A stretch of 64,000 nucleotides of DNA, from NCBI GenBank assembly GCA_030849075.1, contig JASAOO010003536.1, forward strand, positions 38,236-102,235, written 5' to 3'. This document shows, piece by piece, positions 9,955 through 19,201 of this stretch (the first letter of the stretch is position 1; each line of letters begins with the position of its first letter). The notes under the pieces are model-generated. The model was not told the origin of the DNA, ran no database searches, and worked only from the letters and a program-made list of their open reading frames with translations. This DNA comes from Zelonia costaricensis. Lineage: Eukaryota > Euglenozoa > Kinetoplastea > Trypanosomatida > Trypanosomatidae. A program made the translations under genes and the position numbers.

Positions 9955-11617
9955 TTAGACCGCACTACAGGGGAAGCAGAAGAAAGGGTGAAAGCGGAGT
10001 TAAAAGCCGGCGGCAGACCGACGAACATGTGCCGCGCGTGAGGAGTCTAAGGCGCCTGCCGCGCCGACTCTTCAAAGAGTTTTCTTCTCTTCGTTGGTTA
10101 TGTTGCTGCTGTGCCCAACATAGCCACATGCCGTCGGTCTTGTGCCACAGCGGGCTTGTCTATCAGTTTGTCGCCCACGCACACAGCCAAACTCGGCACT
10201 GTGCAAAACAGGTCACACGCTCACCCAGAGCTCGCGCTGCTTCAACGTCCTACCGAGATCTCGTCTTTCTAAGCCCAAGTCAGTCCCCCGCAACGGCGCG
10301 TGCTGAGGCGGCAGGTTAGGGGAGGAGGAAGAGAAGCGGATGCAAGCGGGGGGGAGGGGAAGAGGATGGTGCAGCGCATGACAAGCGACCAAAACCAAAA
10401 CAATTCTTTTTTCATGTGACACGCACAAAAGAAACAGAAAAAAATCTAGAAAAGCGAGAGGCAGACAGGGCTGCCGTCTTTCTTCCTTTTTTTTCTTGCG
10501 AGGGGTGCGAAGAAGAAGCCTGATGCCCGTGTCCGGTGAATAAGCGGAGGGAGGGGTCGGTGCGGTCGCGAGGATGGGAAGGCAAGAAGCCGCCCCGATA
10601 CGCACTGCAACACGTAAACTCGCCGCGCTCGTGTTTTCATGCTGGCGAGGAGTCACCGTAGTGCGCCGACACACGCCCTCGCCACACATGAGAAAGAAGA
10701 CAAAGCAAACCACAAAAAGACAAGGACTGGGCCGCGCTGTGCGACTGTAGGGCAGGTATTCGCCTGTACATGGCACCCTCAAACGGAGTGCAGGCGCCGC
10801 AGAAAGGCGAGCGAGATTCCAAAAGGCAGTGCTTTCCTTCTTTGTTGTGTGGGTTAGAGAAGGCGCGTCTGCACGTGGGCATGTAGTGGATTTGCAGGAA
10901 AGATGGACGGGTACCTAGCGGGGTGCTCTGAGCCATCCCCTCTCCACTTCCCCCGTCCCCTTCTTCTCATCACACCCTGTGACGCGTCACACACACACAC
11001 ACATAGACACATACCGGTGCGTGCAGATACCGCGTAAGCCCAGCGTCGCAATCGAAAGCCGCGGCAGTGGGCATCGCGTCGGCAGCCAGAAAAAAAAAAA
11101 AAAGGAATTCAGGTACAGTTTACAGAGCGCAAAGCGGCCATCCAGAGAGCAACAAGAGAGGGAGGAGGGGAACAAGTGAAAAGCAAAAGCGGGAGGACGC
11201 AGAGTCGTGCTGTCAAACACGACAGGGAGTACGGTGTACAAAGCCTGTCATGCAGCGGCAGCACAAGCGGGGGAGGGGGGAGGGGGGGGCACTTAAGCAC
11301 GATGAGCGTCTAGAAGCGTGCGCGAGAGAGAAGGAAGAAAAGAAGGAGAACACGATCGAGCGTGGGGTTCGAGAACCGGAAGGAGAAAAAAAACTCGAAG
11401 AAGGCGCGGTCGGAGCGGTTGATGCGGCAAACAGCAGCGAGGGGACACACAAGGGAGAAGGAAAAAAAAAAAAAAAGAAACGCTGCCCGCCCACGTGCGC
11501 CGGCACGCGCGCAGGGCCTCGCATCCCCGCACGCCGCGGTCCAGCAATGCGCTTGTTGTTCGCAATAGCGGCACATCGGGCCGTTGCGGGCCTTTCCTTC
11601 GCCTGCTCGTCGTGGCT

Positions 11618-14600
11618 CTACTGGGCACGGTAGACGTAGGCCGCCTTGAGACCCTCCACGTTTGACGGCGTCCACGAAAGACACAGGTAGGTGCGAAGCT
11701 CCTGTTCGGTGGGCATCTCGACACCGAAGGTGGGGTAGAATTGCGCGAAGAGCCCGCGCAGGGCGGCGAAGGCGTCTTCCTGCGTCGCTACGCGCTGCGC
11801 GCTGCCCCAGGCGGCTACCGTCTTGGCCAGCTCGCCCTCCACCTCCGCGTACTGGCAGTAGAGCTGGTTCAGCGGCCAGAAGCGGCCAAAGCCGTCGTCC
11901 TCGACGCACGAGTCTAGCACCGTCTCGCCAATGTGACGGTCGCGCACCAGCTGCGCCACATTCGGCTGCATGCCCTGCCCCACGTCGATCACGCATATGC
12001 ATCTCAGGGGGCCCAGGCTCGGCGACTCCGTGGCCTCCGGCGCGGCGGGGAACCGCAGATACCGCACCGGCTCCTCCGGGCCGAACTGGAAGCGGTACAG
12101 CAGCCCGGCGTAGTAGCGCCGGGCCTCGGCCAGCGCCGCGGCCTCCTCTGGATGCTCCGCAAGGTAGGCCGCCTGCGCCGGAGGCAGCGCAAGGTAGCGG
12201 TAGCCGACGTTGTCGCCGCGCAGCTGGCTGTTCAGCATCATGTCCAGCACGCGCCAGTCGAAGAGGGTCTTGCAAGCGAGCTGGCTGTACAGGAACTGGA
12301 ACAGCTCCCCACTGCGCAACGGGGAGTTGAGGAGCTGGTCGTACACCGGGTCGAAGTCGGCGTCGTCCTCGGTCAGGAACCGGCCCAACGTGCCGTCCAT
12401 CAGATCCGTCACAAAGTAGCACAGCTTCGTCGTCGCGGGATCGCCGCCGCGGCGAGCCTCCTCCGCCGCCTCCGCAGGGAGCCCGGCGGGGGTCTGCGGG
12501 CTCACGATGAAGTCGTGCGCGCGGCCGCCGTAGCAGATGCCAAAGTCGCCAAGCTGGTTCACGAGAACGTAAAAGGCGACGTCAGTCAGCGACTCGCGCA
12601 CGTAGTGCTCATGCTCCATGCCGTCCGGAATGACGAACACCTTCACCGCGACCGGCAGGCGACGTGTGCCGTAGGTGCCGCGGTAGACGAGCCCGCTGCC
12701 GCCCCGGCCGAGAAAGCTAAGCAGCTCCAGGCCCGCTGTCGTGCCGTGGAAGATGGCACAGTTGCCGGTTTGCATGTAGTACCGCCAGCGCGTCACAAGG
12801 CTCTCCTGCTTCGTGAACGGGCTCGCGGGTCCGAGTGCGGCGCTTGTCAGCGTCTGGCCAAACGCCGACACCGCCGCCTCCTCCAGGTCCGCATCGGTCG
12901 AGTCAGCCGGCGCCGTCGTCGAGGCGAGGCCCTCCACCGCCTGAGGGACCCGGAAAATGCGTAGCTGCCCGACGTCCGCCTCGAGCGCTGCCGACAGCGG
13001 CATGGTACGCGACGGCCCAATTGCCGCGTCGACGGCGCTCCGGATGGCATGCATCGTACCCTCGAGCGCCCTCTGCCCGGCCAGGTCGACGACGTCGAAG
13101 GAGCTGGTAAACGTGGCCGTGCGGCTCTGGTCGTGGCCCGAGACCTCGCGCGCGGCGCTCGTGTTTGGCAACGCGCCAGCCGAGGCGCTCAGGGCCTTGT
13201 CGCAGGCCACGTCGGCCACAAGCGAGGCCAGCGGGGGTAGCGGGGAGGCGCGCAGCGAAGAGGCAACGCTTGTCGTGCCGGCCCGACCCGGTGCCACTTC
13301 GGGGGTGTTCAAGGAGGGCCGTGGCTGCTCCGGCTCGGCGGCGGAAGCGGTGCGCCGGCTCGGCGGCACGAAGAAGCGCGAGAGAGTCCCGCCGAGGCGC
13401 TCGAGGGCGACGCCGGCGGCGAACTGGCCGGGGCGGAAGAGCAGCCGCGCGGCGGCGGAGGCGGGTGCGGCGCCGACGCCCTCAGTGGTGCTTTGCCACA
13501 GCGCCTCGCGGGTGCAGCCGAAGGGCTGCTGCAGCCTCGCAAAAAGCTCCACCAGCGCGGCGAGCGCCGCCGCGGGCGAATGCACGACCAGCGTCGCGGC
13601 CCAGTCGAGCAGCTCTCGGCCCACCTCCCCGAGACACGGCAGGCTATCACCGGCGCCAAAGAGCGGCACCGCCGCCGTCTCCTGCAGCTCGGCCGGCGTC
13701 GCATAAAGCGGGATGACGACCTCCTCAAGGTTCAGCAGCGTCAGCAACCGCGTGTGGGGCGGAAAGAGCAGCCACTCGCCGCGCCGCGTGGGGTGCTCGA
13801 AGGCGACGTGGCGATTGCCGCTGGACCGGGCTCCAATGAAGTCACTGCGGAGGTGCGGCTGCGAGTGCCCCGGCAGCGCAAACGTCATGCCGCGGAAGCG
13901 CACGTCGAAGTAAGCCCGGAAGAGCAGCTGCAAGTACAGGAGCTGAAACACCTCGGCGTCGGTGAAGGGCTGCGTGGTGAGCGACAGGGGGCGCCGCATG
14001 ACTCCTTTGCGCGTCATCGGAAACACCACCGCCACGGGCACGTGCTGGCCCCGCCGCACGCCCGTCCCCGCCTTGAGCGCCGCGATGGCCGCGGCGGAGC
14101 AGCTCGCCATCATCTCGATGCGCGTGCGCTGCCGCCCCACAAGATCGTCCCAACCGCAGAGCTGCACCGCCGCGTAGGGGAAGTGGGCCACATCGCAGCA
14201 GCCCGCCTGACCCAGCGCGAGGTAGAGCGCCGCCGCCGTGGCGAACCGCTTCCAGCGCGGCACCACCGGTGCCGCGGTGTTTGCAACAGAGGTCGGTGCC
14301 ATGCCGACGGTGTTTCGGGCCGCCGCATCCGGCAAGCCAGCAGAGGCCGCTGTGGCGGGGGTCGGCGTTGCCGAGGGTGGGGTGCGCACCGAGGCCGGCG
14401 GCGGTGGGGTGTCGCTGAGAAAGCCGCCCGCGTTGACCCCGCCGAAGGAGGCGTTGGCCGAGCGCAGAAACGTCGTGGGGGTGTCGGGTAGCGTGAGCAC
14501 GTTGGCCGGGTCGCGCCCACACCCGCATGGCCCGCCGGCCGGCCCGATGTTCCCGGTGGTGGACACCGACTCGCTCTCCTCGTCCAGATCGCGCACGTGC

Positions 14601-15742
14601 ACCGGGGACTGGCGACCCAGGGCGGATGGGAGCAGCTCAATGGGGAGGCGGTGCTCGTCCACGAGCGGCATCAAGAGAAACTCGGAGCCGTCCCAGATGC
14701 AGCCCGGGTACGACCGCAACAGGGCTTGCAGCGGGCTGGCCTCGCCCTGCAGCACCTCCACGCGGAAGCTGCGCGCCTCGACGTCGCCGAGGTGCACAGC
14801 CAGCGTCTCCGCCCGGGAACGGCTGCGGCGCGGCGCGTGGCGAAGGCGCCCGTACGTGCGCAGCGCGCTGAGTGACGATCGGTGCTTGTCACCAGACTGC
14901 CCCGACGAGCCGGTGCGCGCCGCCGACGTCCACAGGTGAAGCACGGGAAGGAAAGTGCTGAGAGGGGAGTCGTTGAAGATGGCGGAGCCGAGATAGCGAA
15001 GCACCTGCAGAGGGTGGCCCTGCGCACACCCGCTCTTGTCCGCCGCAACGGGCGGCGCAGGCCCAGCACCGAGACGGCACCGCCGGAGACGCCAGCGCAG
15101 CGACGCCGTGGAGAACGCAGAGGCGGCGTCGCCCGAGTGGTCCGCCGCGGCGCCTGGGGACGAGGTGAAGTCGCCGTGCAGCGGGCTTGACACGGATGCG
15201 ACGGGCTGGCGAGCGGACGAGCCCGGCGGTGCGGCGGTCAGAAACACTGGCTGCCATGCCTCGAGCGCTAGACAGCGGGTCTGCCGATCGTGGCGCAGCG
15301 CCGACGACAGGGGCGACACCTCGATCCGCGCCAGCGTGCGCGCCGCCGCGGCCTCGGCGGACGCATGCGCGGTGGAGCGGCGGGAGTGCGGAGGACGGCG
15401 TGGGCCCGCTGAAGTGTTCGCCGCTGGCGGAGGCGACGAGGCCGTCGAGGTCGCGATGTCTTCGAGGTCGCTGCGGGACAGCACGTGCACCTGCCGCCGC
15501 GCCGGCGCACGAGGTCCTCGCATTGCCGTGTCTGCCGCTCCGACCGCGTCCGCCGGCTGCGTCAGCGGCTCTACGTAGCGCGCGGGCGTGCTCTTCGTGA
15601 TGACATCAGGCGCCGCTCGTCGACCGAACGTGACGCGCCCCGGACGATGCGTCGGCGGCCGAGGGGCCACGAAGAAGGTCTTCACGTGACTCTCCAGCAC
15701 CGCCGCCTCCACCCGAGGTGGGTCGTGAATAAGGTAGCTCAT
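11618..15742 (-). CDS. Very large protein with a degenerate kinase domain (likely pseudokinase)
   Basis: A 1374-residue protein. The first two thirds are Ala/Pro/Ser/Arg-rich with ordered islands. A kinase-like region begins near residue 1000: the glycine loop LGRGGSGLVY (1011-1020) and VAVK with Lys1034 are intact. Further on, LCYFVTDLMDGTLGRFL resembles a hinge. The catalytic loop does not carry HRD; the matching stretch reads MLNSQLRGDNVGYRY. The metal motif is altered to IDVGQG. Together these suggest a kinase fold with weak or no phosphotransfer, possibly a scaffold or allosteric regulator. The frame extends to 15820 only through GTG; the first ATG is at 15742, directly after a pyrimidine tract and ACAG. 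With so short a leader, initiation at Met99 cannot be excluded. I do not recognise a named family. Confidence 0.65.
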   Translation of the reverse strand: MSYLIHDPPRVEAAVLESHVKTFFVAPRPPTHRPGRVTFGRRAAPDVITKSTPARYVEPLTQPADAVGAADTAMRGPRAPARRQVHVLSRSDLEDIATSTASSPPPAANTSAGPRRPPHSRRSTAHASAEAAAARTLARIEVSPLSSALRHDRQTRCLALEAWQPVFLTAAPPGSSARQPVASVSSPLHGDFTSSPGAAADHSGDAASAFSTASLRWRLRRCRLGAGPAPPVAADKSGCAQGHPLQVLRYLGSAIFNDSPLSTFLPVLHLWTSAARTGSSGQSGDKHRSSLSALRTYGRLRHAPRRSRSRAETLAVHLGDVEARSFRVEVLQGEASPLQALLRSYPGCIWDGSEFLLMPLVDEHRLPIELLPSALGRQSPVHVRDLDEESESVSTTGNIGPAGGPCGCGRDPANVLTLPDTPTTFLRSANASFGGVNAGGFLSDTPPPPASVRTPPSATPTPATAASAGLPDAAARNTVGMAPTSVANTAAPVVPRWKRFATAAALYLALGQAGCCDVAHFPYAAVQLCGWDDLVGRQRTRIEMMASCSAAAIAALKAGTGVRRGQHVPVAVVFPMTRKGVMRRPLSLTTQPFTDAEVFQLLYLQLLFRAYFDVRFRGMTFALPGHSQPHLRSDFIGARSSGNRHVAFEHPTRRGEWLLFPPHTRLLTLLNLEEVVIPLYATPAELQETAAVPLFGAGDSLPCLGEVGRELLDWAATLVVHSPAAALAALVELFARLQQPFGCTREALWQSTTEGVGAAPASAAARLLFRPGQFAAGVALERLGGTLSRFFVPPSRRTASAAEPEQPRPSLNTPEVAPGRAGTTSVASSLRASPLPPLASLVADVACDKALSASAGALPNTSAAREVSGHDQSRTATFTSSFDVVDLAGQRALEGTMHAIRSAVDAAIGPSRTMPLSAALEADVGQLRIFRVPQAVEGLASTTAPADSTDADLEEAAVSAFGQTLTSAALGPASPFTKQESLVTRWRYYMQTGNCAIFHGTTAGLELLSFLGRGGSGLVYRGTYGTRRLPVAVKVFVIPDGMEHEHYVRESLTDVAFYVLVNQLGDFGICYGGRAHDFIVSPQTPAGLPAEAAEEARRGGDPATTKLCYFVTDLMDGTLGRFLTEDDADFDPVYDQLLNSPLRSGELFQFLYSQLACKTLFDWRVLDMMLNSQLRGDNVGYRYLALPPAQAAYLAEHPEEAAALAEARRYYAGLLYRFQFGPEEPVRYLRFPAAPEATESPSLGPLRCICVIDVGQGMQPNVAQLVRDRHIGETVLDSCVEDDGFGRFWPLNQLYCQYAEVEGELAKTVAAWGSAQRVATQEDAFAALRGLFAQFYPTFGVEMPTEQELRTYLCLSWTPSNVEGLKAAYVYRAQ

Positions 15743-15744
15743 CA

Positions 15745-15799
15745 CCTGTACGGTGACGGCCGCAATACACAAAAAGCGTGAAGAAGAAAAAACAAAAAG
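15745..15799 (-). promoter_or_regulatory. Predicted trans-splice acceptor of the pseudokinase gene
   Basis: A T-rich tract on the minus strand is followed by the first available AG only about three bases before the ATG at 15742. Either the leader is almost nil apart from the spliced leader, or translation starts further in. Confidence 0.4.
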
Positions 15800-16450
15800 G
15801 TCAGTTTGAAGCACCGACACGTCAACGGGAAGCGGGAATGCGCACCGCAGAGAAAACCAAAACCCAAAAAAAACTCTAACACAGAGCGGCTGTCCTTCTC
15901 TCTCGTTGTCCCTCCCCTTTTTTATCTTGCGTGCTCTCGGCGCAAGTGTTTTGCGCGGTCGTCGGAGTTGGCGCGGTGCACAGCAGCAGCAGGAGAAAAT
16001 GCGAAGGGGGGTCAGCAGGAGAAGCGGGAGGGAATTAAACCAGACGTTGCGCTAAGGAAGATCTACACGAGGTGAATAAAAAAACGGACGGGGTACACGT
16101 ACGTACGCACACACATACACATACACCTGCACACAAAGCCCCCCCCCAGGGTGAGAAAAAAAGAGCTGTCGAGCTGCTGTACGCTGCGGCGCAGCGGCAG
16201 CCAAGCACGGCGTAAAGGTACGTGTGAAATAAACACACGTACGGAACGGCACCGACGATGGCGTTCGCGACGGCAAAGCAAACTGAGTGCTGCAGGGAAG
16301 AGGAGGAGAAGAGTCACTCGCACGCGACGGGGAGGAGGGCCGGTGAGGGGGAAAGGAGTGGAAGTGTCTAACAGATAATAGGCGCAGAAACGAAATAGTG
16401 AAAAAGTGAGCTGAAGAACGAAAGTGCAACAAGCCGCTCCTGTTTTCTTC

Positions 16451-16475
16451 TGTGTTTGTGTGTGTGTGTGTGTGT
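16451..16475. repeat. (TG)n microsatellite
   Basis: TG dinucleotide run in the spacer, beginning TGTGTTTG and ending TGTGTAG. Confidence 0.85.
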
Positions 16476-17129
16476 AGCAACGGCACGAGCTGCACTGGAC
16501 GAAAACTGGAGCGAGGGAGGCGGGGAGTAGGCGACGAGGTCAACGCGAAGGAAACTGGGGATGCTGTGGTGCCGAAAGTGTATTGATCCGGTCAGCACTC
16601 TTCTGATTCCCACGGACGTGCACGCCTCTGTGGTTCGTGGGTGCTGAGTACCCCCGCGTGTGGTCGGACGTCGGAGTCGGAAAGAGGCTAGCGAGGAGCG
16701 ATGCCGGTGCGGGGTAAACGGATGGAGCGAGTTCAGAAGAGGCGGGAGAGGAGTCTGGCGAGTGTCATGGAAACCGTGTGAGTGCTCGAGTTGGCGGAGA
16801 CACGCGCTCCGATGAGCCGCGGCACCATTCTCATTGCGCCGCAGCCCCACGACCTTGTCATCGGCGACCGTAAAAGCCACGCAGAAGCGTCACTCAGCGC
16901 CCCGATTTCCTTGTGCCCTTTCTGTGTTTCGTTCTCAGCGCCTTCTTATAACGTGAGTGTGTGTGGTGGGGGGTGGAAAGGAGAAACGCACAGAGGTAGC
17001 AGCCCGCGCGTAAGGCGCAGGATGGGGGGAAGGTCGATGGAGGGAGCAGCCGAGCGCGATGCAGCGCAGGCGCAGAAGAAGCAGGTGAAACACAGCCACG
17101 CCACGTAGCCAGACGCACTGCGCCTCGCC

Positions 17130-18245
17130 CTAGCGCACGTACGAGGGCGGCGCGCTGGTCTGCGGCGCCACGCTCCGCCCGCTCGTGTCGCGGTCCCGCT
17201 CCCGCTGCTCCTTCTTGGCCGCGAGTCGCCGCTGCTCGAACTCCTCGAAGTCCTGGCGCATGCGGCGCGCCTGCCCCGCCTTCTCCTCCTTGCCCCACAG
17301 GTACGGCATAAACCACGGAATGTCACGCATGCGCTGGTTCACCGTGTCCATCTGCTTCAAGTACTTGACCCGCATCTCCAGCGTCGTCGAGTTGTCGCCG
17401 ACGTACGCCTGCATCTCGTCCCGCAAGTTGCGCGGCAGCTCGCGCTCGAGGCGGTCGCCGTCGTAGATCCACGAGATGTGTGGAATGTTGGGGCGGGTGC
17501 GAATCCGCTCCATCACGAGCCGCTGCACCCAGTTGTTCAGTCGGTGCAGCTGCGGCTCCATTGCGAAGCGGGCGGCAGGGTCGACCGTGGCCCAGACAAT
17601 GTACACCTCCTTGGACCTGCGCGACGCGATCACCTCCTGGATCATGAGCTGGGCAAAGTCAATCTGCTCCGCCACGTGCGCCGGGCACGCTTTGAGAGAG
17701 CGCCGCAGGTGGTACGCGATCTTCTCCGAGAAGGCCTGCGCCGAGGGCGACATGTTGAAGCGGTGGCGCAGGTGGCGCACCTCCCGGCTGACCATTCCCT
17801 CCGGCTCGGGGGCGCTGGGCCAGAGCTTGCCCTCCGCGAGCTTGCGCGCCGCCAGCGGCGTGAAGGGAACGGGCGGGGCCTCGTACTTGGCGGCCTCTTG
17901 GGGTGAGTCGTACTTGAGCGCCTCGCGCTCTGAAAAGCCGAAGTTCTTGCTGTTGCGCAGCGGCTCCATGTCACCGAGGCCCTGCAAAGCGTACGTCTTG
18001 TTCAGCTTCACCCCTTCCCGATCCAGACGAGAGCCGGTGGAGTACAGGCGCTGCTCAACGTAGCGGTACGAGGACTGGTTAGCTGGATTAACGTTGCGGT
18101 TGCGCAACACCGTGCGGATCGTCTCGTCGCGCTGCGCCTTTGTCTGCTTCAGCGCAAGCACCGATGGATTGCGAAAGCGGTGACGCAGCTTTGTTTGGTA
18201 CTTGGCGGTGCGCTTGCTCACCAGCGCCACTGCCGTCGGCCACAT
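17130..18245 (-). CDS. Putative mitochondrial ribosome-binding factor A-like protein
   Basis: A 371-residue basic protein. Residues 1-35 are Arg/Lys/Ser/Ala-rich with no acidic residue, as in a mitochondrial targeting sequence. Residues about 172-266 resemble the RbfA KH-like fold: a helix (SEKIAYHLRRSL), a second helix (FAQLMIQEVIASRR), a strand EVYIVWATVDP, then a helix leading to RPNIPHISWIYDGDR, the last matching the RbfA pattern in which a Pro and hydrophobic strand end in an acidic residue. RbfA binds the small ribosomal subunit during maturation; mitochondrial forms exist in eukaryotes. The flanks (1-160 and the charged tail from about 310) are extra, as is common in trypanosomatid mitoribosome factors. 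The match is by pattern only; a mitoribosomal protein proper is the main alternative. Confidence 0.5.
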   Translation of the reverse strand: MWPTAVALVSKRTAKYQTKLRHRFRNPSVLALKQTKAQRDETIRTVLRNRNVNPANQSSYRYVEQRLYSTGSRLDREGVKLNKTYALQGLGDMEPLRNSKNFGFSEREALKYDSPQEAAKYEAPPVPFTPLAARKLAEGKLWPSAPEPEGMVSREVRHLRHRFNMSPSAQAFSEKIAYHLRRSLKACPAHVAEQIDFAQLMIQEVIASRRSKEVYIVWATVDPAARFAMEPQLHRLNNWVQRLVMERIRTRPNIPHISWIYDGDRLERELPRNLRDEMQAYVGDNSTTLEMRVKYLKQMDTVNQRMRDIPWFMPYLWGKEEKAGQARRMRQDFEEFEQRRLAAKKEQRERDRDTSGRSVAPQTSAPPSYVR

Positions 18246-19201
18246 TTGCGCTTTCGTGGGCCGCTTGCCGTTTGTTTGCGTGTTTGGTGGCTTGTTTGTT
18301 GTTTGGTTTTGCTTGGCACCGTCAGTCGTCTACGCGGGGGGGGCTTGCAGCGTTGCCCTAGCCTCCGCCGTGTCACTCGCAGTGACGTGCGCGTCGGAAG
18401 TGAGCTAGTGCGTTTGTGTGTTTGTGTGTGTCTGCGTGTGCGCGGACGTGTACCTTTTTCTTTTTGTTCTCGAAAAGCCATTCGTCCAGTGCATCGGCAT
18501 CGGTGTGCAAAGGTGGTGGAGACGCGTTGAGAGAGACTGGGAAGAACAAACCCCCCCCCCTCGCCCCCCACGCCGGCGAGGACAAAGCAAGAACTGCGCG
18601 GTTGCACTCCCTCTGCTGCAAGCACGACCGCCTTCGGCTAGCCGATCAAGAGCAACGAAGACGCAAGTGGAAAAGGCGGATGGCGAGTGCCGCGTCTCCG
18701 CGGGCATCGGTGAAGGTGCGGCTGTGATACACCTGCGGGCGCGCCCTTCAAACCCTCTCCTGCGCGCACACCGAGCTGCTTGGATGCTACGCAGAACACC
18801 GCATCAACATTTTTTTCGGGGGCCTTTCCGCCGTGCACGCTCACACACAAGTGAGGAGAGAGTGCACCTCAATTGGAACAGAGATGTGAAGAACAACAAC
18901 ACCGCCTCGGCGCGGCTGTGTACAAACGCCACGCGACTCCAAAGCGGGAGGGTGACGATACGGAGGGTTCAGAGAGCGGGCGCCGTGAGCCTACACTCCG
19001 CCACATCTCTGGCCCTCCCCCTCCCCCCGCCGCCGGTATTCTCGCGTCCAGGACGCGAGAGAGTCAGTGCATGCGTCACGGCCAGCAGGCGTGCTTCTTC
19101 GTGGAAGCCCTTGACGACTCGTCAGGCATGGCACCGCGATGTGCTGCGCCACGCCCGCGCGCGCCATTCCGTGTCGAGTCATGTCAACGCCCTCCGTGGC
19201 T
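18246..19201. other. Spacer between the GST-fold and RbfA-like genes
   Basis: No gene seen. Near 18280-18310 and 18410-18435 the plus strand has TTTG/TGTG-rich patches, and a C-run lies near 18549-18559. Plus-strand frames through 18418-19212 overlap the end of the GST-fold gene and look non-coding. Confidence 0.5.

Larger units (their letters stand above)
9084..11617. other. 2.5 kb spacer rich in simple repeats
   Basis: Lies between the pseudokinase and LY-repeat genes. It contains A-runs near 9351-9366, 11091-11104 and 11461-11476, a CA run near 9926-9954, another near 10988-11005, and pyrimidine- or purine-only stretches. Open frames up to about 189 codons exist on the minus strand (10213-10782), but they are low-complexity, include homopolymer translations and resemble nothing known. 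Probably a long 3' UTR plus a 5' region. Confidence 0.55.
15743..17129. other. Spacer between the RbfA-like and pseudokinase genes
   Basis: No gene recognised. It holds a TG run near 16451-16475, a C-run near 16139-16147, A-rich purine stretches and a TG-rich patch near 16955. The minus-strand open frames are Ser/Pro/Phe/Thr-rich translations of pyrimidine tracts. Confidence 0.55.

Noticed and set aside
10213..10782. A 189-codon minus-strand frame
   Set aside because: Low-complexity, includes a Lys/Glu run from an A-tract, and no motif is seen. Likely UTR.
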